A DNA stretch of 64,000 bases, taken from positions 268,816-332,815 of the forward strand of contig QULU01000001.1 of NCBI GenBank assembly GCA_003481775.1. Reading direction: 5' to 3'. Positions 47,294-54,838 of this stretch are shown here, one piece after another. The position numbers and the translations under genes are program-made. The first letter of the stretch is position 1, and each line of letters begins with the position of its first letter. The DNA is from Clostridiaceae bacterium OM02-2AC. GTDB taxonomy: Bacteria > Bacillota_I > Bacilli_A > Erysipelotrichales > Erysipelotrichaceae. Under the pieces are notes generated by a model. It searched no databases. It saw nothing but the letters and a program-made list of their open reading frames with translations, and had not been told where the DNA came from.

Positions 47294-47992
47294 TTACTGT
47301 GAGTTCTTCATCTGTACCTTCAGCTTGGCGATAATGCGCTTTTCCAAGCGGGATATATAGGATTGTGAAATTCCCAGACGCTTGGCGATATCCTTTTGGG
47401 TCAGCTCTTCATGCTGAATGCCATAGCGCATCTGCAATATCTGACGCTCCCGCTCCTTCAGAGTTGACATCGCCTCCAGAAGCTCCCGCTTATTTTCTTT
47501 TTTTTCAAATTCCTTGGTTACGACATCGTCATCGGTTCCCAGGATATCCGACAGCAGAAGCTCATTGCCGTCATAATCGATATTGAGCGGTTCATCGAAG
47601 CTGACCTCTACCTTGCGGCGGCTTTTTTTGCGCAGAAACATCAGGATTTCATTTTCTATACAGCGGGATGCATAGGTCACCAGCTTGATATTTTTGTCCC
47701 GTTTAAAGGTGTTGACCGCCTTGATCAGCCCGATGCTTCCAATGCTGATCAGATCCTCCATGAAAATCGGATTGGTTTCATAGCGCTTTGCGATGTATAC
47801 GACAAGACGAAGATTATGTTCAATCAGTGTATTGCGGGCCTCCTCATCCCCGTTTTCCAGAGCAATCAGCGCAGCCAGCTCCTCCTCCTTGTCCAGCGGT
47901 TTGGGAAGTACATCATTTCCCTGGATGTAATAGACCTCCATGACATCCTGTTTCACAAATAAAAAGCGAATGAGTTGCAGCAGTTTTTTCAT
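47294..47992 (-). CDS. sigE: RNA polymerase sigma-E factor precursor, mother-cell-specific
   Basis: About 232 residues. The N-terminus is a basic/hydrophobic pro-sequence ([19 protein letters not shown]) followed by [14 protein letters not shown], which corresponds to the processing site region VYYIGG of B. subtilis pro-sigma-E. The pro-segment here is shorter (about 19 residues against 27). Region 2 and 4 motifs are intact. Four start codons in a row occur (48001 to 47992); GGGGTG favours the last. It is coupled to spoIIGA. Confidence 0.96.
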   Translation of the reverse strand: MKKLLQLIRFLFVKQDVMEVYYIQGNDVLPKPLDKEEELAALIALENGDEEARNTLIEHNLRLVVYIAKRYETNPIFMEDLISIGSIGLIKAVNTFKRDKNIKLVTYASRCIENEILMFLRKKSRRKVEVSFDEPLNIDYDGNELLLSDILGTDDDVVTKEFEKKENKRELLEAMSTLKERERQILQMRYGIQHEELTQKDIAKRLGISQSYISRLEKRIIAKLKVQMKNSQ

Positions 47993-47997
47993 CATCA

Positions 47998-48735
47998 TCA
48001 CCCCAGTGTCATCATATTCATGTTCAGCAATACTTCGCAGTTCAGCGGAAGGCTTACATGGTTTCTGCAGCAGATCAGCACCCTGTGCTTATGGCATCCC
48101 TCTATTGCCGCCATGCAGGCATAGCAGCGTATGACAGAGGTATCGTCAACGGTATTCATTACTACCAATTCTATGTCCTGTTTCTTAAAATATGCCTCAT
48201 AGGAGGAAGAAACAAACAGGACCGGTATCCCTTCATAGCTCAACAGATTACCGCTGTCCAGCCATCCGTTCAAATGCAGCGTCGTATCCGCAAGCTCGAT
48301 ATGCAGCCGGTATAAGTAATTCATGCGTGCCAGCATATCCTTCCATTTTACATGCAGCAGCGCAAACAAAAGCACATAGATCAGCCACAGCCAGTATACA
48401 GCTGCATGAAGAGGTACAAACCAGAGAAAGTTATGAAAACCGCCCTGATAAAACGCGAAGGATGTCATGTACCAGAGCATGCGAATCACCTGCATCATCA
48501 TCCAGCTTTTTGCGCAAAAGCGAAACTGCCAGAAAAAAAAGACGATTTCTTCAAGCACGAGGAGCACCCACGAGCCGGGAAAGAACAGCAGGCAGCCCGG
48601 TATGCTGAGAGCCAGCGCATAGACCAGCATTTTTCGTATCGGCAGCGGCTGTACACAGGCATAGGATGCCATTAAAAAAGACAACAGAATGGTTGCGGTG
48701 TTATGCAGCATACTGACTTCTACATAGCTCTCCAT
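47998..48735 (-). CDS. spoIIGA: SpoIIGA, sigma-E processing protease
   Basis: A 245-residue protein with five N-terminal membrane segments and a C-terminal aspartic protease domain; the catalytic motif reads [13 protein letters not shown], where LDSGN equals the family's LDTGN. It is shorter than the B. subtilis protein (309 residues). It cleaves pro-sigma-E at the septum after signalling from the forespore. GGAGGG lies eight bases before the ATG. sigE follows directly. Confidence 0.92.
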   Translation of the reverse strand: MESYVEVSMLHNTATILLSFLMASYACVQPLPIRKMLVYALALSIPGCLLFFPGSWVLLVLEEIVFFFWQFRFCAKSWMMMQVIRMLWYMTSFAFYQGGFHNFLWFVPLHAAVYWLWLIYVLLFALLHVKWKDMLARMNYLYRLHIELADTTLHLNGWLDSGNLLSYEGIPVLFVSSSYEAYFKKQDIELVVMNTVDDTSVIRCYACMAAIEGCHKHRVLICCRNHVSLPLNCEVLLNMNMMTLG

Positions 48736-48759
48736 ACAAGCATCCCTCCTTCATGGCAC

Positions 48760-48835
48760 AGTATACACCTGCCGCTGTTATGAATCTGTCGATATTCGCC
48801 ATACGCAAACCGATGAAAACCGGCAGGCTTCGACA
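48760..48835 (-). promoter_or_regulatory. Spo0A-controlled promoter of spoIIGA-sigE
   Basis: Minus strand: -10 TATACT (48760-48765), a -35-like TCGACA 21 bases upstream (48787-48792), which is also a near 0A box (on the plus strand TGTCGAT, 48787-48793), and a perfect 0A box TGTCGAA at 48829-48835. The long spacer and overlapping 0A box mirror the known B. subtilis spoIIG promoter. Confidence 0.7.
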
Positions 48836-48836
48836 C

Positions 48837-49013
48837 TCAGACATGCATATTCGCATACTCCCGGTGCAATTCAAGAAGATTGGGCTGGATATGATGCTTT
48901 TTGCAGAATGCCACATACTGCTTCAAATACAATTCCAGCTGATCGGTATGAAAAAGCATGGTCATATCCTTGGAAAAATACGATAGAAACTCCTGAAACG
49001 ATAAAAACGACAT
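48837..49013 (-). CDS. Small unknown protein (58 residues)
   Basis: An open frame of 58 codons with a good ribosome binding site: AGAGGTGA five bases before the ATG at 49013. The product (MSFLSFQEFLSYFSKDMTML at its start) is a helical, aromatic-rich protein with a His/Lys-rich centre. I do not recognise it. It ends one base before the 0A box that controls spoIIGA. Confidence 0.6.
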   Translation of the reverse strand: MSFLSFQEFLSYFSKDMTMLFHTDQLELYLKQYVAFCKKHHIQPNLLELHREYANMHV

Positions 49014-49113
49014 AAGCTCACCTCTATACTATGGTATGCGAGACATCCAAAAAAAGAACCCTTTCCATTCCTTTTAATGTCAGCAAGCTGCTGTATCCGA
49101 TGCAAGTCGATAA

Positions 49114-49150
49114 TAAAAAAAGCCTTCTCCCTAAGAAAAATCGAGAAAGC
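49114..49150 (-). terminator. Hairpin with T-run, orphan terminator
   Basis: Minus strand: GCTTTCTC and GAGAAGGC arms (one mismatch) followed by seven T. No intact gene lies upstream of it. Confidence 0.55.
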
Positions 49151-49344
49151 AGGTGCGCCTCCGTGTGCATTCCCATATTGCTCCATAGCATATTCAACAC
49201 GCATGCCGTTTATGAAGCTCTCATGATGCATGTTCGCGAATTCTATGGCATACGCCTGTTCATCGCTGTACCCCCCTTCAGAAAATGACCGGTTGTCTGC
49301 AGCATACTGTGCTTTCAACAAAGCGACACGAGACTATGCGCAAT

Positions 49345-49397
49345 CTTGCAGAAGCTTTCAGTTCGTTTCTACTTGCAGAAGCTTTAGCCTGTTTCTA
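49345..49397. repeat. Two-copy tandem repeat
   Basis: Two adjacent units of 27 and 26 bases, both starting CTTGCAGAAGCTTT and ending GTTTCTA, differ by a few bases in the middle. Confidence 0.7.
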
Positions 49398-49515
49398 TAG
49401 GAATCAGCATGCCGCCCCTTCCAGAATTTATGCAAGCACGCCTCATGCCATCTGCACAGAAGTCATGATTGTAAATCCCCTATTGCCGAAGATATCTGGC
49501 AAACGCAGACATAGC

Positions 49516-49545
49516 AAAATACCATTGCGAACGCAATGGTATTTT
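49516..49545 (-). terminator. Terminator of the CofE-like gene
   Basis: Perfect 13-base arms AAAATACCATTGC and GCAATGGTATTTT around GAAC, 22 bases past the stop codon. Confidence 0.85.
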
Positions 49546-49567
49546 ATGTAGTGATGCTCATCATCTT

Positions 49568-50758
49568 TTAGTTTGTGAAATTATCGAAATATCCCTGTAC
49601 GAGTACGATTGGTGTTCCTTTATCTCCGGAGCCGCTGGTCAGGTCACAGAGTGAGCCGATCAAGTCCGTAAGACGTCTTGGCGTTGTTCCCTGAGAAGCC
49701 ATGTTTCCTACCAGGTTGTCTTCCTTTTCGCGGATTTTCGCCTCGATTGCCTTCTGCAGCTCCTCTCCCTTCAGCTGTGCAAAATCATTGTCTGCCAGAT
49801 ATTTCAGCTTCAGTTCATTCGGAGTGCCCTCCAGACCTGCGGTGTATGCAGGAGAAACGCAAGGATCCGCAAGCTCCCAGATTTTTCCGACAGGGTCTTT
49901 AAAGGCACCGTCGCCGTACACCATAACCTCCACATGCTTTCCGCATGCCTGCAGTATCTGCTTCTGGATCGCCTGTACCAGAGGCTGACAGTTTCTTGGA
50001 AACAGCTTCACCATATCCTCCGTGGATTTATTGGAGCCCAACAGACCGAAGGCTTCATTGTATCCGGAGCCGTCAATGGACGCTGTCATAATATCATCCA
50101 GACCGCAGACGCGCTCAGCACCGTTTGCTTTCAGAATGCGTTTTGTTCTTGCTCTTGTGTGAATGTCACAGGTCAGAACATTTTTTGTATACTTAAGGAT
50201 TTCCTTTGGATGGTTGGCGAAAATAATTTCCACCTCAGCACCGCAGGAGCGGATCAGATCACCATAGTAGCTCACATAGTCAACACCGGTAAATTCATGA
50301 CGGTTTTCACCAAAGAGCTTACGATATGCTTCCAGGCTCAGGACATCGCTGTACGGATTGATTCCCGCTTCATCCAGCTTTTCAATGGATACCAGCTCGT
50401 TTCCAACCTCATCACTTGGATAGCTCAGCATCAGAACAACCTTCTTCGCACCCTTTGCAATTCCCTTCAGGCAGATTGCAAAACGGTTACGGCTCAGGAT
50501 TGGGAACATAACGCCGATGGTTTCTCCTCCCAGCTTTTCCTTTACATCTGCAGCAATCGCCTCCACAGACGCATAGTTTCCCTGCGCTCTGGCAACAATG
50601 GACTCCGTTACCGCAATAACATCACGGTCCCGCAGCGCAAAGCCCTCCGCTTCCGCCGCCGATAGCACACTCTGTGAAACGATGGCAGCCAGATCATCTC
50701 CTTCACGGATAATCGGGCAGCGCACACCTCTGGATACCGTTCCTATTTTTCTTTCCAT
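49568..50758 (-). CDS. CofE-like (coenzyme F420:L-glutamate ligase family) protein
   Basis: About 396 residues. The N-terminal half matches the CofE ligase fold: TVSRGVRCPIIREGDDLAAIV, then DRDVIAVTESIVARAQGNYAS. The later part includes VMVYGDGAFKDPVGKIWELADPCVSPAYT. In F420 producers the family adds glutamate to a lactyl-phosphate cofactor. Firmicutes of this type do not usually make F420, so the real substrate is probably another one. The ATG at 50758 has AAAGGTG upstream. A palindrome lies in its upstream region. Confidence 0.75.
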   Translation of the reverse strand: MERKIGTVSRGVRCPIIREGDDLAAIVSQSVLSAAEAEGFALRDRDVIAVTESIVARAQGNYASVEAIAADVKEKLGGETIGVMFPILSRNRFAICLKGIAKGAKKVVLMLSYPSDEVGNELVSIEKLDEAGINPYSDVLSLEAYRKLFGENRHEFTGVDYVSYYGDLIRSCGAEVEIIFANHPKEILKYTKNVLTCDIHTRARTKRILKANGAERVCGLDDIMTASIDGSGYNEAFGLLGSNKSTEDMVKLFPRNCQPLVQAIQKQILQACGKHVEVMVYGDGAFKDPVGKIWELADPCVSPAYTAGLEGTPNELKLKYLADNDFAQLKGEELQKAIEAKIREKEDNLVGNMASQGTTPRRLTDLIGSLCDLTSGSGDKGTPIVLVQGYFDNFTN

Positions 50759-50799
50759 AATCTCTAACACCTTTCTTTACTTTGTGTATCTTCCATCTA

Positions 50800-50824
50800 T
50801 TTCAATCACCTATGTGATTTGAAA
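50800..50824. promoter_or_regulatory. Near-palindrome upstream of the CofE-like gene
   Basis: TTTCAATCAC and GTGATTTGAAA arms (one extra base) around CTAT. Possible operator or leader hairpin, 42 bases upstream of the start codon. Confidence 0.35.
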
Positions 50825-50837
50825 TCCTGATAACGCA

Positions 50838-50861
50838 AGAAAAACCGCAGCTTGTACGGTT
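50838..50861 (-). terminator. Terminator of the YfcE-like phosphoesterase gene
   Basis: AACCG and CGGTT arms, followed on the minus strand by TTTTTCTTG, just past the stop. Confidence 0.6.
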
Positions 50862-50865
50862 CGTC

Positions 50866-51357
50866 CTACCAGAAAAACTTGCTTTTCTTCTGCTTCTGCG
50901 GCAGAAATTCAAATTGTACATCCACTGTGTCAGCCTCTATGCTCAGCAACGCATAGCTGGGACCTCTTCCATCCCTGCTTCGCCACAGGGAACCTGGATT
51001 GATCAAGCGGATCCCGTCCACCGTTTCATCCGCCGCGATATGCGTATGTCCATAGCAGACAATATCACAGCTGCGATCCCTTGCGGCATCCGCCATCTGC
51101 TGGCTTCTGCGAGAATACATGAACTGATGAGAATGTACAATAAAGATACGATGAGTCCCGATACTCAAAATCTGCTCATCCGGATAATCATAAAATATAT
51201 CGTTGTTACCACCAACCGTCACAAACTGGGGAAAAGCCCCCGGATCCGCATCAATATCTCCGCAGTGTATATATGCATCGGCATCGCTGTGCTTCTGCAG
51301 AACATATTCCAGCGCATCATCACGGCCGTGACTGTCACTGACTACTACTATCTTCAT
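50866..51357 (-). CDS. YfcE/MJ0936-family phosphoesterase
   Basis: A 163-residue single-domain calcineurin-like phosphoesterase. All metal motifs are present: VVSDSHGRDD (DxH), HCGDID, VGGNNDIF, FIVHSHQF and YGHTHIA. Relatives hydrolyse phosphodiesters such as cyclic nucleotides in vitro. The ATG at 51357 has GGTGG upstream; the longer frame is not conserved. In B. subtilis the homologous gene ysnB lies near gerM, as here. Confidence 0.92.
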   Translation of the reverse strand: MKIVVVSDSHGRDDALEYVLQKHSDADAYIHCGDIDADPGAFPQFVTVGGNNDIFYDYPDEQILSIGTHRIFIVHSHQFMYSRRSQQMADAARDRSCDIVCYGHTHIAADETVDGIRLINPGSLWRSRDGRGPSYALLSIEADTVDVQFEFLPQKQKKSKFFW

Positions 51358-51420
51358 TTTTACCACCGCTATTATCATACCAAAAAATGCAGACATTTAG
51401 AAGTGTTTTTTTTAAATACG

Positions 51421-52401
51421 CTAGAACTGCACCTCATTATACGTCAAAGCGTACACCGATACCATATCTTCCTTCTGATCCTTTGGTGAAACCGTGACCC
51501 CGTCCACGCGTACCTCCACCTTTTCAATGCCGGGCAGCGCAGCAAGCGAAAGCACCAGTGCATTGTATACATCCTGCTTCACACTGCGGTTGCTGGCAAG
51601 GATGTTCTTGTTCAGATTCACAATCAGGGAGCCATCGTAAACATCAAAGCTGCTAACCTTGATATCATCGGCATACAGCGGCTGATCAAGCGCACTGGAT
51701 ACACTGATATCGGAAAGGATATTCTCAACGCTCGCCTTCAAGGCATCCCCCTGACTTTGTGCAACCCGCTTGCTCTTGGGAACCATATACTCATTCCCCT
51801 GTACCTTTTTTGTATAAAATACCGTCAGAGAGGCAGAGTCATGCAGTGAGGTTGTTGAGGTTTCAAAATGATTGATGCCAATGCTGCGGTTGAGAATTTC
51901 GGGAATCGGTGTCTGTGCAATCGGCATTTCGCTCAGCTGCTTTTCATTCAGATACAGCTTCACCTGTTCGATATCATGGAACTGTGTAGCACCCCATGTG
52001 ATCGCCTCCAGAATACGCAGCTCGTTATCCGCATCATAATTTTTCAATGAGTCATCAAAGTACAGGGATACGATGCCGTTTTTAATGGAGGAGGACTGTA
52101 AGCTGCATTCCTTTGTAAACAGCGGCGTAAAGCCCTTGATTTCCTGCTTGCCGCTCATATAGGAGAACATGAGTGCCAGCTTATCCTCCTCACTCATCTC
52201 CTCACTGACCGGTATGGATAGCGGAACCAGCGTCTTGTCACTGTCCATCATATAAATCTGCATATGCTTCGTTTCATCCTTCGTGGAAATCACCGGAGCT
52301 GCGTTTTGTTCCTGTGCCGGAAAAAAGCGCACCGACAGATATCCGATCATGGCAATGGCTCCGAATACCACAGCCATCTGTTTTTTGAAGGTTTTCTTCA
52401 T
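51421..52401 (-). CDS. gerM: GerM-like protein with two GerMN domains
   Basis: A 326-residue protein with an N-terminal membrane anchor (about 10-26) and two GerMN domains: about 45-160 (IYMMDSDKTLVPLSIPV ... VSLYFDDSLKNY) and about 195-320 (LTVFYTKKVQGNEYMVPKSKRV ... LIVNLNKNI). GerM is needed for sporulation and germination in B. subtilis, where it stabilises the SpoIIIA-SpoIIQ complex. The lipobox cysteine of B. subtilis GerM is absent; a transmembrane anchor replaces it. Confidence 0.9.
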   Translation of the reverse strand: MKKTFKKQMAVVFGAIAMIGYLSVRFFPAQEQNAAPVISTKDETKHMQIYMMDSDKTLVPLSIPVSEEMSEEDKLALMFSYMSGKQEIKGFTPLFTKECSLQSSSIKNGIVSLYFDDSLKNYDADNELRILEAITWGATQFHDIEQVKLYLNEKQLSEMPIAQTPIPEILNRSIGINHFETSTTSLHDSASLTVFYTKKVQGNEYMVPKSKRVAQSQGDALKASVENILSDISVSSALDQPLYADDIKVSSFDVYDGSLIVNLNKNILASNRSVKQDVYNALVLSLAALPGIEKVEVRVDGVTVSPKDQKEDMVSVYALTYNEVQF

Positions 52402-52442
52402 ACGTTGTTCACCTCTAGTTCAATGTATGTGGCAGGAACAGA

Positions 52443-52468
52443 AAAAAGAACAGCACGAGACTGTTCTT
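52443..52468 (-). terminator. Terminator of the VanY-like gene
   Basis: AAGAACAG and CTGTTCTT arms, followed on the minus strand by TTTTCTG. It overlaps the stop codon. Confidence 0.75.
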
Positions 52469-53594
52469 ACTCCTTTAGATCATTGATATTCACTTCATCC
52501 AGTACATAGCCCTCATCATGCAGCTTTTTCGCAATATCCTTGCCGACATAGCGCAGGGTGTAGGGCTGGTAACGTTTTCCGGTCGTATCTTCCTTTTGCT
52601 TTGGATAGCGGATGATGAAGCCGAATTTGTAGGCGTTGTCCTTCAGCCAGATTTCCTGATCGCGCTCCTCCTCACTCGGATTTTTCTTATCCTTTTTATC
52701 CGAGCTCTTCGCTTCCTCCTTCTTTCCTGTATCCTTATCCTTGTCAGTTTCCTTTTCCTCATCGAATTCCGTCGTCATACCGTTTGGCAGCAGGCGCACT
52801 GTATAGCCGAGCTGAAATTCACTCTGTCCCGGATAATCCCAATGCTGCAGCACCTCATCCCCAAAGATCAGCTTTGCTTTTTCAAACAGTTTCATCTGAT
52901 CCTCATAGGAAATATAACCGGCAATCACCTTCATATCCCCGTTTTCCTTCTGATTGACTTCCCTTGCAGCTGCCAACAGCTCCCTCAACGGCTTTACGAC
53001 CTCCTTCTTGATCGTAATATCATTGGCCTGCGGTACAAGGGAGGCGTGCGGCAGGTCATTGATGGAGACCAGATTCTTTGGCTCATAGGTATACAGCGTA
53101 TTTTTTCCGCTCAGCACCAGATACGGATCATCGGGCTGTGCAATCAGACGGGCATTTTCGATATTCGGATCGCCTTCATCGAAAAAGCGTGTCAGTACGT
53201 TGTAGCTATAATTCGTCAACAGGTCATGCAGCTGTCCGTACTCCATACGTGAACGATAGCGGTTGATAAAGCTCACGATGTACTCCTTAACCGCCTGATC
53301 ACTTTCCGTATGCGACGGCTTCTGTGTCTGATACGCCACATCATACCATAGGGTATTATTCAACTCAAAATCCTTGATATCGATAAATGGAAGAAATTGT
53401 TCCGGTTCAATCTTTTGCGATACCAGGTAATTGATCTGCTCGGTGCTGAGATGGGACAGCACCAGACTTCGTTCCTCCTCGCTCAGCTCATGGGGGTATC
53501 TGGCCAATTCATCATAATGCTGATTCATAATATAAAAGCATCCGCTGAACAGTGCAATCAGCAGGATGACAAACACACTTCGTTTCAGTAGCAT
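52467..53594 (-). CDS. VanY/DD-carboxypeptidase-like protein lacking zinc ligands
   Basis: About 375 residues: one N-terminal membrane anchor (about 5-22), an unknown region, and a C-terminal D-alanyl-D-alanine carboxypeptidase VanY domain (about 225-365). The fold markers AGYISYEDQ, NAYKFGFIIRYPKQKED and RYVG are clear. The catalytic positions are changed: SEHQ reads SEFQ, the metal aspartate in AxD reads Arg, and EPWH reads QPYT. All three zinc ligands and the general base are therefore missing. A Lys/Glu-rich insert (about 285-325) interrupts the domain. GAGGTG precedes the ATG at 53594. Confidence 0.82.
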   Translation of the reverse strand: MLLKRSVFVILLIALFSGCFYIMNQHYDELARYPHELSEEERSLVLSHLSTEQINYLVSQKIEPEQFLPFIDIKDFELNNTLWYDVAYQTQKPSHTESDQAVKEYIVSFINRYRSRMEYGQLHDLLTNYSYNVLTRFFDEGDPNIENARLIAQPDDPYLVLSGKNTLYTYEPKNLVSINDLPHASLVPQANDITIKKEVVKPLRELLAAAREVNQKENGDMKVIAGYISYEDQMKLFEKAKLIFGDEVLQHWDYPGQSEFQLGYTVRLLPNGMTTEFDEEKETDKDKDTGKKEEAKSSDKKDKKNPSEEERDQEIWLKDNAYKFGFIIRYPKQKEDTTGKRYQPYTLRYVGKDIAKKLHDEGYVLDEVNINDLKE

Positions 53595-53633
53595 AGGCTC
53601 ACCTCGCTCTTTATTATACACGACTTTCAAAAT

Positions 53634-53660
53634 GAAAAAAAGAGCAAGACGCTCACTCTT
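53634..53660 (-). terminator. Terminator of the resolvase-like gene
   Basis: GAGC and GCTC core arms with seven T following on the minus strand; overlaps the stop codon. Confidence 0.6.
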
Positions 53661-54252
53661 GGGATACTGTTAAGGTTTCACTCTTTTCTTCCTGTGTTTT
53701 CCAGCTGTCCCGAACCTCCTTCACCATTTTGAAATAGGTGGAGCGCTTGAAGCCCAGCTGCTTCTGATAATCCTCATGCTTCATTTCCTTACGCATGATC
53801 TTTCGGATATTCTCCTCAAAATCATCCGGTAATACCATCTTCGGTCTGCCATAGCTGCCTTCCCCGTTTTTCTTCTTCTCCAGCGCCCTGTGAATGCCCT
53901 CCAGCTGCAGGGCATAGTTGCGTTTGCGAATCGTCCCTGTCACAAAATCAATCATTAGCAGCATCTGTTCCAGATCAACCGTGCGCTCATCGCTCAATCT
54001 GACACAAAGACCGCTGCTTTGCAGCTCGCGCAGTCGCTGCTTCAGCTCCAGCACCTCACTGGCAAGGTGTGCGATATCATAGATATACAGGGTATCCGAT
54101 TGCTTCCACACGGCTTGCAGCTGCTCCCACTGCTTTGTACTGCCGTAATCAAAATAGCAGACAGCCTGCTGACGCTTCTGCAGCTCTGCCTGTGCCTGCC
54201 GCATACGGACAGCTTCCTGCTCATCCTCTACATAAGTATAAACATAATTCAT
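53653..54252 (-). CDS. Serine-recombinase-like protein without catalytic serine
   Basis: A 199-residue protein with the resolvase N-domain layout: YTYVEDEQEAVRMRQAQAEL, LYIYDIAHLASEVLELKQRL and ARG-like VRLSDERTVDL, followed by a GRPK hinge and a helix-turn-helix (FKRSTYFKMVKEV). The catalytic serine of YxRVSTxxQ is replaced (YVEDEQ), and the arginines of the DRLGRS motif read AHLASE. It therefore cannot recombine DNA in the usual way and may be a DNA-binding regulator. AAGGAG lies seven bases before the ATG at 54252. Confidence 0.78.
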   Translation of the reverse strand: MNYVYTYVEDEQEAVRMRQAQAELQKRQQAVCYFDYGSTKQWEQLQAVWKQSDTLYIYDIAHLASEVLELKQRLRELQSSGLCVRLSDERTVDLEQMLLMIDFVTGTIRKRNYALQLEGIHRALEKKKNGEGSYGRPKMVLPDDFEENIRKIMRKEMKHEDYQKQLGFKRSTYFKMVKEVRDSWKTQEEKSETLTVSQE

Positions 54253-54567
54253 ATGCGAGCTCCTTCCTCGATACCTTTCCACCATAACCGCCAGGACATA
54301 AAAAACAGTCCTGCCGGATAAGGAATTCTTCACTCGTCATTCTACACCATCTGTAGAACAGAATCAATCCTTCCGGCAAAAGAATCCAAAAAACTATAGT
54401 TTTTTACAATATTTGGAAATTTTCCACGACTGTGTTTTCCATATCTGTATGTAGCTGTCGAAGCCCTAGGCTTTCCGCGCAGGATAGATTCCCTGCGTTC
54501 GTATGCCATACAGGCGGTTAGTGCAGTAGTTTTGCCAATGCTTTCGCTATTTTATCAAGTGCTCACA

Positions 54568-54595
54568 CAAAAAGCAGAACGTATACACGTCCTGC
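54568..54595 (-). terminator. Terminator of the gerE-like gene
   Basis: GCAGAACGT and ACGTCCTGC arms (one G-T pair) followed on the minus strand by TTTTTGTG, directly after the stop. Confidence 0.75.
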
Positions 54596-54807
54596 CTATT
54601 CAAGCGTTAATTCCTCCAATTTCAGCAGCTCAACGACCGCCTGGGCTCTTCCTTTTACTCCAAGCTTCAACATAACATTGGATATATGGTTTCTAACCGT
54701 TTTATCGGATATGTTCATCAGTTTCGCTATTTCCTTGGTGCTGTAATTGGCAATCAGTAATTCAAAAACCTCTTTTTCACGTTGCGTCAGTATTTTTTGC
54801 GTAGCAC
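54596..54807 (-). CDS. gerE: GerE-like LuxR/FixJ-type regulator with interrupted reading frame
   Basis: The minus strand encodes about 63 residues of a stand-alone LuxR-type helix-turn-helix, LTQREKEVFELLIANYSTKE then KTVRNHISNVMLKLGVKGRA, ending VVELLKLEELTLE. This matches GerE, the 74-residue late mother-cell sporulation regulator. No ATG, GTG or TTG lies in frame upstream of the helix-turn-helix before a stop. A GTG at 54807 with AGGGGG just upstream reads MLRKK in another phase and would need one extra base, or a -1 shift, at a run of six A (54792-54797). It may be a frameshift, a sequencing error, polymerase slippage or a rare start codon. It follows uvrC by about 30 bases. Confidence 0.75.
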
Positions 54808-54838
54808 TTACCCCCTAACGTTCCTACCTACCTTTATC

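Larger units (their letters stand above)
49014..49515. other. Intergenic stretch, possible gene remnant
   Basis: About 500 bases without a supported gene. A minus-strand frame (48962-49321) starts with TTG, lacks a ribosome binding site and is cut by a stop 15 bases upstream of that TTG. It is crossed by a hairpin at 49114-49150 and preceded by a short tandem repeat. It may be a decayed gene. Confidence 0.35.

Noticed and set aside
48701..48916. 71-codon minus-strand frame over the spoIIGA start
   Set aside because: It overlaps the spoIIGA ribosome binding site and promoter and the end of the small gene in another phase; no domain visible.
48962..49321. 119-codon minus-strand frame upstream of spoIIGA
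   Set aside because: TTG start without ribosome binding site, overlapped by a better small gene and crossed by a hairpin terminator; may be a decayed gene.
53653..54252. Site-specific recombinase marking a mobile element
   Set aside because: Catalytic residues are missing and no inverted repeats, attachment sites or phage genes flank it.
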